Assembly: GCA_902764825.1 (NCBI GenBank)
Contig: CACWXL010000005.1
Coordinates: forward strand, 177,960 to 241,959
Length of the DNA: 64,000 nucleotides
Source of the DNA: Oscillospiraceae bacterium
GTDB taxonomy: Bacteria > Bacillota > Clostridia > Saccharofermentanales > Saccharofermentanaceae
Reading direction: 5' to 3'
The translations under genes and the position numbers were made by a program. Numbering within the stretch: position 1 is the stretch's first letter; every line of letters begins with the position of its first letter. Positions 24,269-33,224 of the stretch are shown one piece after another. The notes beneath the pieces were generated by a model. The model was not told where the DNA came from. It did not search any database and saw nothing but the letters and a program-made list of their open reading frames with translations.

Positions 24269-26063
24269 TAAGCGTCTGCCACGCGAAAGTATATTGAGCG
24301 AACGGACCGTAGAACAGGATCACGAACAATACGAATAAAACAAACAGGACTTTGAGGCAGTATGAGAAGATCTTAAGACCTTTTCCTGCCTCTTTTTCTT
24401 CGCTCATCTTTATTATGCTGCCGCTCCAGTAAGCAGCCGGAATGAGCACCGGCGAGATATACCTGAAAGCTGCCGTGCATGTGACGGGATACTTGAAGCA
24501 GAAGATGAATTCGGAGATCACGAATACGGCTGCGAGTATCCAAAGGGCAGCTCCTTCGGTGCATTCGAAAAGCTTCTTGCCGGATTCCTTATATCTTCCG
24601 AGAGCGCCCTTTACTCCCGCAAAAAGCACCAGGGCAAGCAGGATGAACGCTGCGGCCACAAGGATCCTTGCTATGGTGATCATGTAAGCGCTGTCGTAGA
24701 TACGCTCGTCAAAAAGGCCTGTCTTTACAAGCGCCAGCACGATATTAAAGTCATTCTCGGCAAAGCTGCCGCCCTCAAGGATGAATGGTGTCTTTAGAAG
24801 AGTCTGCGAAGGCAAAAGAAGCCTTTGGAGCGGTGAATACATCCACACATCCATCTTCGCCGATGAATCTATCGCATAAACATATGTCACGGGCACTCCG
24901 TAACTGATGAGATTCTTTAACGGGAACCAGAGCCCCAGAGGGAATACCACGAGCGCGAAAAAGGCAAACTGCTTGATAAGATCCTTCGTCTTAAGCATGA
25001 TCTTCCTGCCTTTTGAGTCTTTGTTGTTCCTGATGGTCTTTATGAGCCTTGCAAGGAACAGCCATGCCACAGGGAAAGCGACAAGACCCGTCGAGAGCTT
25101 CGTCATCATGGCGCAGCCGATACAAAGCGCCGTGTATACTATCTTCTTGCTGTCCGGCTCCTTATACCATTCGAGTGCGAAATATACCGCACCGGTAAGC
25201 AGCATCAGAGCCAGAGGGTCGTTGTTGACCTGGATAGCAAGATAGATCATGTGCGGGCTGAATGTTATGAACAGCATTGAGAATGCCAGGGCTTTGCCAT
25301 CTATCTTAAGACGCTCCAGGATCTTCTTTGCGAACAGGATCAGATAAGAGATCCACAGCATCGGAAGCATCTTAAGGCCGTCTATGTCACCGCTGAATCT
25401 AAGCGGCAGGACGTTATTCAGTCTCAGGAATAAAGCACTTAGGATATAGTGGAGCGGCGGATGGTAGAACTCTCCGTAATATCTGACATCCACATCAGGG
25501 ATCGTAAAATTGTCGTAGATATAAAGGATGTATGTGTCGTGGAAACCCGGCTGCCTCCCCGAGAAATTCGAGACATCATGCTGATAGAAATTAAGCGGTG
25601 TGAAGAGCACCATTACTGCCCTCATGATAAATCCGGAAGTCAATACTGCAGCAACAAGGTCTTCTGCCTTCAGCTTCTTTCCCAGTGCGAGCGTTATTAC
25701 CGATACTATAACCGTGCCGAGGCCCGCCCATAAAAGTACGCTCTCCATGATCGAAATGCATGGCAGTGTCTTTCTGCCGCACGCATTAAAAGAAAGCCTG
25801 AAGATCAGAAAATAGATGCCGAATGCGGGCAGTGCGGATATCAGCGAGAGGAATCTCTTTTTCGAGCTTGTGAAGGCAGAAGTAACATAGAATGCACAGC
25901 ATGCCGTAAGGAGCGCCATCAGGAGCGAGAGGTGCATTTCGCGCATGTTGACCGCATCCATGCCGGAGATCAGATATAGAATGAGGACCGCCGCAGTACA
26001 TACGCCGAAGCCCTGCGCCGTCTCCCTGAAATCCTTCTTCTTGGCCTGCTCCAGTCTTACCAT
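24258..26063 (-). CDS. GT39/PMT-like polytopic glycosyltransferase (second of pair)
   Basis: A 601-residue integral membrane protein with about twelve helices. The first extracytoplasmic loop has the conserved pattern of the PMT/ArnT-like (GT-C) superfamily, an acidic stretch followed by YYGEFYHPPLHYILSALFLR. MTKLSTGLVAFPVAWLFL and FPLKNLISYGVPVTYVY are also shared with its neighbour. GT-C enzymes transfer a sugar from a polyprenyl-phosphate carrier on the outer face of the membrane. Start ATG lies inside the 7-nt overlap ATGGTAA with the preceding gene. Its 3' end overlaps the TerB-like gene on the opposite strand. Confidence 0.72.
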   Translation of the reverse strand: MVRLEQAKKKDFRETAQGFGVCTAAVLILYLISGMDAVNMREMHLSLLMALLTACCAFYVTSAFTSSKKRFLSLISALPAFGIYFLIFRLSFNACGRKTLPCISIMESVLLWAGLGTVIVSVITLALGKKLKAEDLVAAVLTSGFIMRAVMVLFTPLNFYQHDVSNFSGRQPGFHDTYILYIYDNFTIPDVDVRYYGEFYHPPLHYILSALFLRLNNVLPLRFSGDIDGLKMLPMLWISYLILFAKKILERLKIDGKALAFSMLFITFSPHMIYLAIQVNNDPLALMLLTGAVYFALEWYKEPDSKKIVYTALCIGCAMMTKLSTGLVAFPVAWLFLARLIKTIRNNKDSKGRKIMLKTKDLIKQFAFFALVVFPLGLWFPLKNLISYGVPVTYVYAIDSSAKMDVWMYSPLQRLLLPSQTLLKTPFILEGGSFAENDFNIVLALVKTGLFDERIYDSAYMITIARILVAAAFILLALVLFAGVKGALGRYKESGKKLFECTEGAALWILAAVFVISEFIFCFKYPVTCTAAFRYISPVLIPAAYWSGSIIKMSEEKEAGKGLKIFSYCLKVLFVLFVLFVILFYGPFAQYTFAWQTLIRG

Positions 26064-27625
26064 GTCACATCAGCGACTATTACTTCGCCCTTTACATATG
26101 TCCAGAGGATCGTATAGAAGACCACTGCGAACACGAGGAATGCCACAGCGACAACCCTGGTGATCTTTGTCACGAGATCCCTGTTCTCACCCTTAAGTTT
26201 TATATCGCATATCTTCGTGTAGAAAAGCACACCGCAGAGGACCAAAGGCGTCGAATACCTGAAGTTCATCGAGCAGATGTGCGGGTATTTTAATGAGAAC
26301 GTGATGATAGAACCGATCTGTGTTACGGCCAGGATCATCATGGATAATTCCGCCCACAGATCTTTGCTCTTCTTGGCCTTGACCAGGGTTACGGCAAAGC
26401 CTGCTGCAGCAATGATTATCAGTATCAGCAGCGTTATCAGGAGCGCGTAGCCTGCCATGCTCATCGTAAAGTCATCCCTGTAATTCTCCTCGCCGAACAG
26501 CAATGTCTTAACCTCAGTTATGAAGATGTTGTAATCCTGCTCGCCGTCCGAACCGAGATTGATGTAATAGTCCTCAATCGGGAATCCGTAGAAGCCGAAG
26601 AGCCTTTGCACGGGCGTATATCTGCTTACGTCCTGATAGTGGTTATCCGACCGCAGGACATAAGAGAGCGGCACCTTATACATAACGAAATTCCTGATCT
26701 GGAACCATAAGCCCAAAGGTGCACTTATAAGGCCGAAGACAGCAAGGTTTGCAAAGGTCCTGCCGCCCTCTTTCTTCCCCCTGATGTCCCTGATGAGCTT
26801 AACGATGAAGAGGAATCCCAGAGGGAATGCGATAAGGCCCACGGACAGCTTCGTCATCATGCCGAAGCCCGTCGCAAGCGCCGAGAGGATAATGTTCTTC
26901 CATTTGCCTTCTTTGAACCACTTAAGTCCGAAGTAAAAAGCCGTGAAGAACAGAAGTATCGAGAGGATATCGTTATTTACGGATCCGGCAAGGATCGTAA
27001 AAGTCGGGAAAGCAGATACGACGGCTGCTGCCGGTATGCGGCTCTCTTTGCTGATCCCTGCAAGAACCAATGTCTTATAGATCATTATCACCGCAAACTG
27101 CGACCAGAGCAGAGATAATGCCTGAAGGCTCTCATAATCATGCGTTCCCTTTGGCAGGAAAAGCTCATATGCCTTAAGGAAGACAGCGCTTACAAAATAA
27201 TGGAACGGCGGATGGTAGAACTGTCCCATCTGCCTGACGTCACCATCCGGGAGCGAGAATCTGTCCCTTACGTAAAGGATGTATCCGGAGTGAAAGAGAT
27301 TGTATCTGCCCTCTTCGAAGACCGCTACGTCATTCTGCCTTGATAAGATATCAGAATAGAGCACGTAACCGGTCTTCAGGATGAATCCCGCCGCAAATAT
27401 CAGTACGATCAGGCCTTCTGATGTCAGCTGCTTCTTTTTCTTAAGGAAAATGCCGTAACCCGCAACCAGGATATAGCCCAATACCATGACCGTGCATGCG
27501 GCCGGCTTGCTTCCAAGCTGCATGCCCGTGGCGATAAGTACCACCAGTACAAGAAGTGCCGTGATCGCAAACGGGTGCTTATAAACTGCTTCTGTGATCC
27601 TGTCCTGCTTAAGACTAGTCGGCAT
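26057..27625 (-). CDS. GT39/PMT-like polytopic glycosyltransferase (first of pair)
   Basis: 522 residues and about eleven to twelve membrane helices; clearly paralogous to the downstream gene (QMGQFYHPPFHYFVSAVFLK against YYGEFYHPPLHYILSALFLR; GMMTKLSVGLIAFPLGFLF against AMMTKLSTGLVAFPVAWLF). The DV pair before the loop and the HPP motif fit a polyprenyl-phosphate-dependent GT-C enzyme. Its ATG lies in the 11-nt overlap with the SH3-like gene upstream, so three genes form a tightly coupled operon. The two enzymes probably add sugars to the same glycan or protein, but the acceptor is not evident. Confidence 0.72.
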   Translation of the reverse strand: MPTSLKQDRITEAVYKHPFAITALLVLVVLIATGMQLGSKPAACTVMVLGYILVAGYGIFLKKKKQLTSEGLIVLIFAAGFILKTGYVLYSDILSRQNDVAVFEEGRYNLFHSGYILYVRDRFSLPDGDVRQMGQFYHPPFHYFVSAVFLKAYELFLPKGTHDYESLQALSLLWSQFAVIMIYKTLVLAGISKESRIPAAAVVSAFPTFTILAGSVNNDILSILLFFTAFYFGLKWFKEGKWKNIILSALATGFGMMTKLSVGLIAFPLGFLFIVKLIRDIRGKKEGGRTFANLAVFGLISAPLGLWFQIRNFVMYKVPLSYVLRSDNHYQDVSRYTPVQRLFGFYGFPIEDYYINLGSDGEQDYNIFITEVKTLLFGEENYRDDFTMSMAGYALLITLLILIIIAAAGFAVTLVKAKKSKDLWAELSMMILAVTQIGSIITFSLKYPHICSMNFRYSTPLVLCGVLFYTKICDIKLKGENRDLVTKITRVVAVAFLVFAVVFYTILWTYVKGEVIVADVTW

Positions 27626-28424
27626 AAGCGTCTTTAGGCGTCAAATAGCTGAGGACATAATATTCGGCATTCATGTAATCGATCTTGTACCAGTCGCCGC
27701 CCACTGCAACAACCTTAACAACCTCGCCTTCCTTGAGGTTGACCTTGTTGCCGCTGCTCTGAACGTCCGGGAGACTGAAAGCCACGGTATTCATCGTGGC
27801 CACATACTCTTCTCCGTCTCCTTCGACAGGCGCGAAAAACCTGATGCCCTGTGAATCCTCAGGCGCAACATATTCCGGCGCATCATCGGGCACATCGGTC
27901 TTAACGATATCGGAACTCTTTACATAGTATCTCGTACCGCCGAAAACGATTGCTGCCCAGCCGTCTCTCGAAAAGCCTAAAACGCGGAAAGGAACAGTCT
28001 CCACAAGAGCCGGCCTGTCATCGTCCGTCTCCTTGGGCTCAACATAGAGCTTAAGTCTGCCTTCCTTTGATTTATAGAAATCATCACCCTCTTTTGCGGT
28101 GATGAAGACTTCAATGTCGTCATGCTCATTAAGCGTAGCCTGCGCATCATCGCTGTCCGAAGCCGAAGGATCGGATGCATCACCTGACGGATCTGACTCG
28201 GAATCCTTTATCTCGACCTCAATGAGCAGCGTGCCGTCACTCATATCAAGAGTAGATACGGTATTATCCGTAACCTGCGCACCATTGATATAGGATGTGA
28301 TCCTGAATGTTACAAAAGCGACAATACATAAGACCACGACAACAAGTCCTGCTATCAGGAATTCGTATCTGGTCTTAATATCGGGTCCGTTCCCGTTGTT
28401 AATTTCATCTCTATTCTCGGTCAT
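27615..28424 (-). CDS. Single-pass membrane protein with two SH3-like domains
   Basis: 269 residues: a short cytoplasmic N-terminus, one helix (about 22-45), a Ser/Asp/Ala-rich linker (about 75-100), then two SH3-like beta segments. The first ends SRDGWAAIVFGGTRYYVKSSD (first 20 SRDGWAAIVFGGTRYYVKSS), the second has GEVVKVVAVGGDWYKIDY and YYVLSYLT, the pattern of bacterial SH3b domains that bind peptidoglycan or cell-wall peptides. Domains face outward. It is first in the operon with two GT39-like genes, driven by a good promoter at 28504-28532, so it may localise or regulate the enzymes at the wall. Confidence 0.65.
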   Translation of the reverse strand: MTENRDEINNGNGPDIKTRYEFLIAGLVVVVLCIVAFVTFRITSYINGAQVTDNTVSTLDMSDGTLLIEVEIKDSESDPSGDASDPSASDSDDAQATLNEHDDIEVFITAKEGDDFYKSKEGRLKLYVEPKETDDDRPALVETVPFRVLGFSRDGWAAIVFGGTRYYVKSSDIVKTDVPDDAPEYVAPEDSQGIRFFAPVEGDGEEYVATMNTVAFSLPDVQSSGNKVNLKEGEVVKVVAVGGDWYKIDYMNAEYYVLSYLTPKDAYAD

Positions 28425-28503
28425 AACAACCCCGCCTGTCAGGGCCTTCCTCCAGACTGTTTTACAAGCCTGCCCTTCCGAAGAAAACCCTCAGCTTCTA
28501 TTT

Positions 28504-28532
28504 ATAATAATATTACAAACAACTGTTTTCAA
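28504..28532 (-). promoter_or_regulatory. sigma-70 promoter for the SH3/GT39 operon
   Basis: On the minus strand TTGAAA (28527-28532), a 17-nt spacer and TATTAT (28504-28509), about 80 nt before the ATG at 28424. Confidence 0.5.
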
Positions 28533-28546
28533 GTTACAGACTTGTG

Positions 28547-28572
28547 GCAAATGCTTCAGGGAGGGCATTTGC
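28547..28572. repeat. 8-bp inverted repeat in the divergent promoter region
   Basis: GCAAATGC (28547-28554) and GCATTTGC (28565-28572) are perfect inverted copies around a 10-nt spacer, between the outward-facing promoters at 28504-28532 and 28639-28647. It could be an operator serving both. Confidence 0.4.
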
Positions 28573-28638
28573 GCCCGTAAAACCGCTTTTTGGGGAAGCA
28601 CATGCAAAGTCCGATAAGAAGCAGTCAGGCGCTTAATG

Positions 28639-28647
28639 TGTTATACT
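28639..28647 (+). promoter_or_regulatory. extended -10 promoter
   Basis: TGTTATACT (TGn followed by TATACT) 33 nt before the ATG at 28681, followed by a T-run and a GGAGGGG ribosome binding site. Confidence 0.5.
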
Positions 28648-28680
28648 TTTTTTACATTTGGATCAACGGAGGGGTTTTCC

Positions 28681-30165
28681 ATGGAAAAGAATAAGAAATT
28701 GCTTATCATCGGCGGTTCTGTCGGAGCAGCCGCTCTTCTTGCTTTAATTATCGTTTCCATCTCACTTGCCAACACACCGAAGGCTTTGATCGTCAGGAGC
28801 ATCGCGAACACACTCTCTGATGCACGGAGGATCGAGGCAGTTGCTGTTACTGAGGATGTCGCCAACGGCGGCTCGGTTGCGGTATCGGCTAATCTTGACA
28901 AGTTTGCAAAGGAAGACATTACTGTTCAGGGAAAGTTCTACAGTGATGCAAAGAACCTGAAGGGAGCCCTTGAACTGACGGCTTCCGAGGACAAGGACAA
29001 GGTCCTCCAGGCCAAAGTAATGTATAACCAGGATAAGGTCGCTTTCAGTGCGGCCCCGATCGTTGACGGCACCTACGGAATAAACCTTAAGAAGCTTTCA
29101 AAGAACCTGCCGGGTTCGATCTTCGATCCTGACGAAGAGACTGAATTTTCGCTCGATGATGAAGCGTTCGAGTATTTCCTTAACATGAAGGATACCTTTA
29201 AGAACGACAAGAATCTGAGCCGCGACGTGGAAGTCATGGCAAACAAGTACAGACAGGTCTTCATCGAGAAGGTCATCAAGCATTCTGATGTCAAGAAAGC
29301 CGGCAAGACGATCACAATCGGCGGCGATAAGATCCCCTGCACGGTAATTACCGCTTCTATAGACGAGGACGGTCTGGCAGAGATCCTTCAGGACATGATC
29401 GACTATGCCAACAATGACAAGGATCTCGAGAAGCTCCTTTTACGTGTTGCTGCCAACGGTTCTTACATGGATGACCCTGATGAATATGTAGACAGATTTT
29501 TCGATTCCCTGGACAGATACGAAGATTCGATCGACAAGATCGAGGATTCTGACATCGACATCAGCATCGATTTCTATATCACTAAGTCAGGAAGAAGACT
29601 CGCGCAGGTCGATCTCGAGTTCGAGAAGAACAATAAGGAGATGGAAGCTTCCCTGATCCTCGGCAAGAATGTCGCCAGATCCAAGGAGATCAGCTTCGGA
29701 TACGAAGACAAGTCCACCGGCAAGTCTTATTCCATCGAATATACCGTTAAGGAAGACAGCAATAAACTCTACGACGCTGAGTTCGAGGTCAATGAGACCC
29801 GCGTAAGAAGATCAAAGACGACCGAGAATAAGAGCAGTATCAGGATCAAGTGGGACAAGAGATCCGGTGATCTCGACATCAAGGGAAATAAAAACGGCAA
29901 CAATTATATGGGCCTCAAGGGCACTCTCGATAAGAAAGGCGACAGATATATCTTCGTCCTCGGCAAGCTTTCCAGCAGAGGTGAAGCTGTTCCCGATATC
30001 AAGAGCCTTGAGCTGACTGTTACGATCGACAGACATGACCGTACACCGAACGTTCCCGGACGTTTCACGGAGATCACAAAGATGGATGAGCGCGACTTTA
30101 AGGACTTCTCGGAAGATATTACGGAAGGCGCAAAAGAGTTCTGGGACGAATATTTCGATAAGTAA
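28681..30165 (+). CDS. Membrane-anchored extracytoplasmic protein of unknown function
   Basis: 494 residues with an uncleaved-looking N-terminal helix (about 6-28, LLIIGGSVGAAALLALIIVS; no lipobox cysteine) and a large, charged, beta-rich outer region. Features include repeated acidic-Lys segments, KKAGKTITIGGDKIPCTVIT with a single conserved-looking cysteine, and a C-terminal stretch of alternating beta residues. I do not recognise the family; the layout resembles large secreted YcdB-like or sensor proteins seen in Clostridia. I chose the ATG at 28681, with GGAGGGG 6 nt upstream, over an in-frame start 45 nt earlier that overlaps the promoter. Terminator at 30216-30249. Confidence 0.6.
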   Translation: MEKNKKLLIIGGSVGAAALLALIIVSISLANTPKALIVRSIANTLSDARRIEAVAVTEDVANGGSVAVSANLDKFAKEDITVQGKFYSDAKNLKGALELTASEDKDKVLQAKVMYNQDKVAFSAAPIVDGTYGINLKKLSKNLPGSIFDPDEETEFSLDDEAFEYFLNMKDTFKNDKNLSRDVEVMANKYRQVFIEKVIKHSDVKKAGKTITIGGDKIPCTVITASIDEDGLAEILQDMIDYANNDKDLEKLLLRVAANGSYMDDPDEYVDRFFDSLDRYEDSIDKIEDSDIDISIDFYITKSGRRLAQVDLEFEKNNKEMEASLILGKNVARSKEISFGYEDKSTGKSYSIEYTVKEDSNKLYDAEFEVNETRVRRSKTTENKSSIRIKWDKRSGDLDIKGNKNGNNYMGLKGTLDKKGDRYIFVLGKLSSRGEAVPDIKSLELTVTIDRHDRTPNVPGRFTEITKMDERDFKDFSEDITEGAKEFWDEYFDK

Positions 30166-30215
30166 TCCGTAAGAATTGATCACAAAACATTCAAAAATTA
30201 AATTTTTAATTAACT

Positions 30216-30249
30216 AAAGCCCCTCCCTTTAAAACGGCGGGGCTTTGTT
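30216..30249 (+). terminator. intrinsic terminator
   Basis: AAAGCCCC (30216-30223) pairs perfectly with GGGGCTTT (30239-30246), followed by GTTTTA. It lies 50 nt after the stop codon at 30165 and isolates the pnt genes downstream. Confidence 0.75.
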
Positions 30250-30313
30250 TTATACTTTGAAAGTTAGAGTGTTTTTTCAGCTCGAACAATCCAAGTCATT
30301 AAGAGGTATGCAA

Positions 30314-31441
30314 ATGAAGAAAGTTCTGGTATGCAAGGAAAGTCTGCCTGCCGAGACGCGTGTTGCCGTTATCCCCGATGACATCAAGAAGCTCACCGGT
30401 ATGGGCTTTGAGTTCACGGTCGTAAGCGGCGCAGGTCTTAAGAGCGGCTTTAAAGATGCGGATTACGAACAAGCCGGCGCCAAGATCATCAATGACGAGA
30501 AAGATGGTCTGAAGGACGCTGAGATTGTTGTCAGGATCCTCAAGCCCGATTCCGCTGACGGAATGAACCCTGATACGGTTCACATCAGCTTCTTAGATCC
30601 TTTCAATGAGAAGGAACTTCTCAATGGTTTTGCCAAGAACAACATTCAGGCAGTATCCCTCGAGATGATCCCCAGAACGACCCTCGCTCAGAAGATGGAC
30701 GTTCAGTCATCACAGACATCACTCGCAGGCTACGTTGCAGTCCTTAACGCTGCAGCACGTATGCCCAAGATCCTTCCGATGATGGTTACGCCTGCAGGAA
30801 CTATCAATCCTGCAAGAGTATTCGTTATCGGCGTAGGCGTCGCAGGTCTCCAGGCTATCGCAACGGCGAAAAGACTCGGTGCACGTGTAGACGCTTTCGA
30901 TACAAGACCGGTAGTTGAAGAGCAGGTTAAATCCCTTGGCGCCAATTTCGTCAAGATCGACTTAGGCGAGATGGGCCAGACCGCTCAGGGCTATGCAAAA
31001 GAGCTCACTCCCGAGCAGATCGCAAAGCAGCAGGAAGCTCAGGCAAAGGTCTGCGAGAAGGCTAATATCGTTATCACGACCGCCAAGGTCTTCGGCCGCA
31101 AGGCTCCTGTCCTCATCAAGAAGGACGTCATCGAGAGAATGCAGTCCGGCGCCATCATCGTTGATATGGCTGTTTCCACGGGCGGCAACGTCGAAGGTTC
31201 AGATCCGACTAAGGAAGTCGTTACCGACAACGGCGTAATCATCCTCCCCGGTGACGAACTCCAGCGTCAGGTACCGTGGGACGCATCCAAGATGCTCTCC
31301 GGCAACATCTCCGCATTCCTTACACACTTCTACAACAAGGAGACAAAGGAATTCGAGGTCAAGATGTCCGATGAGATCATGAAGGGCTGCCTTCTCACAC
31401 AGGGCGGCGCCATCATCCACGAAAGATTTAAGGAGGCTTAA
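30314..31441 (+). CDS. pntAA: NAD(P) transhydrogenase subunit alpha part 1 (NAD(H)-binding)
   Basis: 375 residues, the soluble dI component of proton-translocating transhydrogenase, related to alanine dehydrogenase. Visible: KESLPAETRVAVIPDD at the start, RTTLAQKMDVQSSQTSLAGY (RQD-loop region), the NAD-binding GVGVAGLQAIATAKRLGA with the acidic DTRP following, and FLTHFYNKETKEF at the end. The enzyme couples hydride transfer between NADH and NADP+ to proton movement and supplies NADPH. I chose the ATG at 30314, which has AAGAGG 7 nt upstream; the ATG two codons earlier is too close to it. Codon choice is strongly biased, suggesting high expression. First gene of pntAA-pntAB-pntB. Confidence 0.93.
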   Translation: MKKVLVCKESLPAETRVAVIPDDIKKLTGMGFEFTVVSGAGLKSGFKDADYEQAGAKIINDEKDGLKDAEIVVRILKPDSADGMNPDTVHISFLDPFNEKELLNGFAKNNIQAVSLEMIPRTTLAQKMDVQSSQTSLAGYVAVLNAAARMPKILPMMVTPAGTINPARVFVIGVGVAGLQAIATAKRLGARVDAFDTRPVVEEQVKSLGANFVKIDLGEMGQTAQGYAKELTPEQIAKQQEAQAKVCEKANIVITTAKVFGRKAPVLIKKDVIERMQSGAIIVDMAVSTGGNVEGSDPTKEVVTDNGVIILPGDELQRQVPWDASKMLSGNISAFLTHFYNKETKEFEVKMSDEIMKGCLLTQGGAIIHERFKEA

Positions 31442-31444
31442 TAT

Positions 31445-31759
31445 ATGGAGATTTCCACAGACGTAATCATGCTCTTGATCTTCGTGTTCATCATCGCCGC
31501 TTACTTAGGCGTCGAGCTCATCTCGAAGGTCCCTTCACAGCTTCACACCCCTCTCATGAGCGGTACGAACGCTATCTCCGGCATCACGATCGTCGGTGCC
31601 ATCGCTGCCTGCGCCATCAACGCTTCAGGCAATCACGTTTTCGGAATCATTCTCGGAACAGTTGCAATATTCTTCGCTACGGTTAACGTTATCGGCGGAT
31701 ATTTCGTAACCGACAGAATGCTCGCAATGTTCAAGAAGAAGGAGGCACCTAAGAAATGA
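31445..31759 (+). CDS. pntAB: NAD(P) transhydrogenase subunit alpha part 2 (membrane)
   Basis: 104 residues with three membrane helices (about 8-28, 40-60, 68-90), the separate small membrane subunit found when the alpha chain is split. LISKVPSQLHTPLMSGTNAISGI is the family signature (first 20 LISKVPSQLHTPLMSGTNAI). It starts 3 nt after pntAA and overlaps pntB by 4 nt (ATGA). Confidence 0.93.
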   Translation: MEISTDVIMLLIFVFIIAAYLGVELISKVPSQLHTPLMSGTNAISGITIVGAIAACAINASGNHVFGIILGTVAIFFATVNVIGGYFVTDRMLAMFKKKEAPKK

Positions 31760-33147
31760 GCGATTATATTTGTATAGTCCTTTACATGATCTCTTGTGTC
31801 CTCTTCATCATGGGCATCAAGAAGCTTGGAAAAGCTGATACCGCACGTAAGGGTAACCTCTACTCCTCAGTCGGTATGCTTATCGCAGTTGTATCCGTCC
31901 TCATCTCACAGGACGTTATCGATGGCGGATGGCTCTCTTACCTCCTCATCGTTCTTGCTATCGCAGGCGGAAGCGTTGTAGGCTTCATCTGGGCTAAGAA
32001 GGTCGAGATGACCGGCATGCCCCAGCTCGTAGCCCTCTTCAACGGCTTCGGCGGTCTCTCCTCAATGCTCGTTGCCATCTCCCAGTACACGGCAGGTGTT
32101 ACTGAGGATGCTTTCACCGCACTTACATTAGGTCTTACGATCCTCATCGGTGCTGTCGCATTCACAGGTTCACTCATCGCATGGGGCAAGCTCGCAGGCC
32201 TTAAGATGTTCAAGAAGAACATCACGATCCCCGGCAAGAACTTCATCAACGCAGGCATCCTCGTTATCGCAGCTATGGGAATCCTTTTCCTCTGCATCTC
32301 ACCTGACGGCGGATTGGGACTTGCAGGCGTCATCATCACAACAGTTGCTTCACTGATCTTAGGCGTTACGCTCGTTATCACCATCGGCGGCGGCGATATG
32401 CCTGTTATCATCTCTTTCCTCAACGCACTCTCCGGTCTTGCTGCAGCATTTGCAGGATTCCCTATCGGCAACACGGTCCTCATCGTATCCGGCTGCCTCG
32501 TAGGTGCTTCAGGCGTCATCCTTACACTCATCATGTGCAAGGCTATGAACAAGACATTCGCTTCCCTCCTTTTCAAGACAACGAAAAAGAAGGCTTCTTC
32601 AGCTACCGGCGAACACAAGGAACCCAAGTCCATGTCTGTTGAGGACGCATTCCTTATCCTCGAAGCTGCTAAGAGCGTTGTATTCATCCCCGGTTACGGC
32701 ATGGCTGTTGCCCAGGCTCAGCACGCTGTTAAGGAGCTCTGCGACGTCCTCGAAGAGAACGGCTGCGAAGTCAACTTCGCCATCCACCCCGTTGCAGGAC
32801 GTATGCCGGGTCACATGAACGTTCTCCTCGCTGAAGCTAACGTTCCTTACGAGCAGCTCAAGACAGCTGACGAAATGAACCCTCAGATGCCTAACACAGA
32901 CATCGCTATCGTCATCGGCGCTAACGACGTTGTTAACCCTGCAGCCATCAACGATGAGTCATCACCTCTCTACGGCATGCCTATCGTAAACGCTTACGAG
33001 GCACGCACGGTATTCGTCCTCAAGCGTGGTCAGGGTACAGGCTTCTCCGGCATCGAGAACCCGCTCTTCACGATGGACAACACCGTCATGATCTACGGCG
33101 ATGCCAAGCAGACAGTTTCCCAGCTCGTTGTTGAGTTCGAAAACTAA
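31756..33147 (+). CDS. pntB: NAD(P) transhydrogenase subunit beta
   Basis: 463 residues. About nine membrane helices (1-270) include GFGGLSSMLVA and GGGDMPVIISFLNALSGLA, the proton-channel region. The C-terminal dIII NADP(H)-binding domain has IPGYGMAVAQAQHAV, HPVAGRMPGHMNVLLAEA, VIGANDVVNPAA and LKRGQGTGFSGIENPLF, all intact. With pntAA and pntAB it forms the complete enzyme. A strong terminator follows at 33169-33198. Confidence 0.94.
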   Translation: MSDYICIVLYMISCVLFIMGIKKLGKADTARKGNLYSSVGMLIAVVSVLISQDVIDGGWLSYLLIVLAIAGGSVVGFIWAKKVEMTGMPQLVALFNGFGGLSSMLVAISQYTAGVTEDAFTALTLGLTILIGAVAFTGSLIAWGKLAGLKMFKKNITIPGKNFINAGILVIAAMGILFLCISPDGGLGLAGVIITTVASLILGVTLVITIGGGDMPVIISFLNALSGLAAAFAGFPIGNTVLIVSGCLVGASGVILTLIMCKAMNKTFASLLFKTTKKKASSATGEHKEPKSMSVEDAFLILEAAKSVVFIPGYGMAVAQAQHAVKELCDVLEENGCEVNFAIHPVAGRMPGHMNVLLAEANVPYEQLKTADEMNPQMPNTDIAIVIGANDVVNPAAINDESSPLYGMPIVNAYEARTVFVLKRGQGTGFSGIENPLFTMDNTVMIYGDAKQTVSQLVVEFEN

Positions 33148-33168
33148 GTCTTACAACAGATCAAACTC

Positions 33169-33198
33169 AAAGAGGGTGTCTTAAAGGCACCCTCTTTT
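33169..33198 (+). terminator. intrinsic terminator of the pnt operon
   Basis: AAAGAGGGTG (33169-33178) pairs with CACCCTCTTT (33188-33197) around a 9-nt loop, with TTTT-A following. It starts 22 nt after the pntB stop. Confidence 0.8.
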
Positions 33199-33224
33199 AA
33201 ATAAACCGGCCATTATCCTCGGGA

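Noticed and set aside
30245..30313. Longer N-terminus for pntAA starting near 30245
   Set aside because: The extra residues lie in the terminator tail and leader, match nothing in the family, and AAGAGG fits the ATG at 30314.
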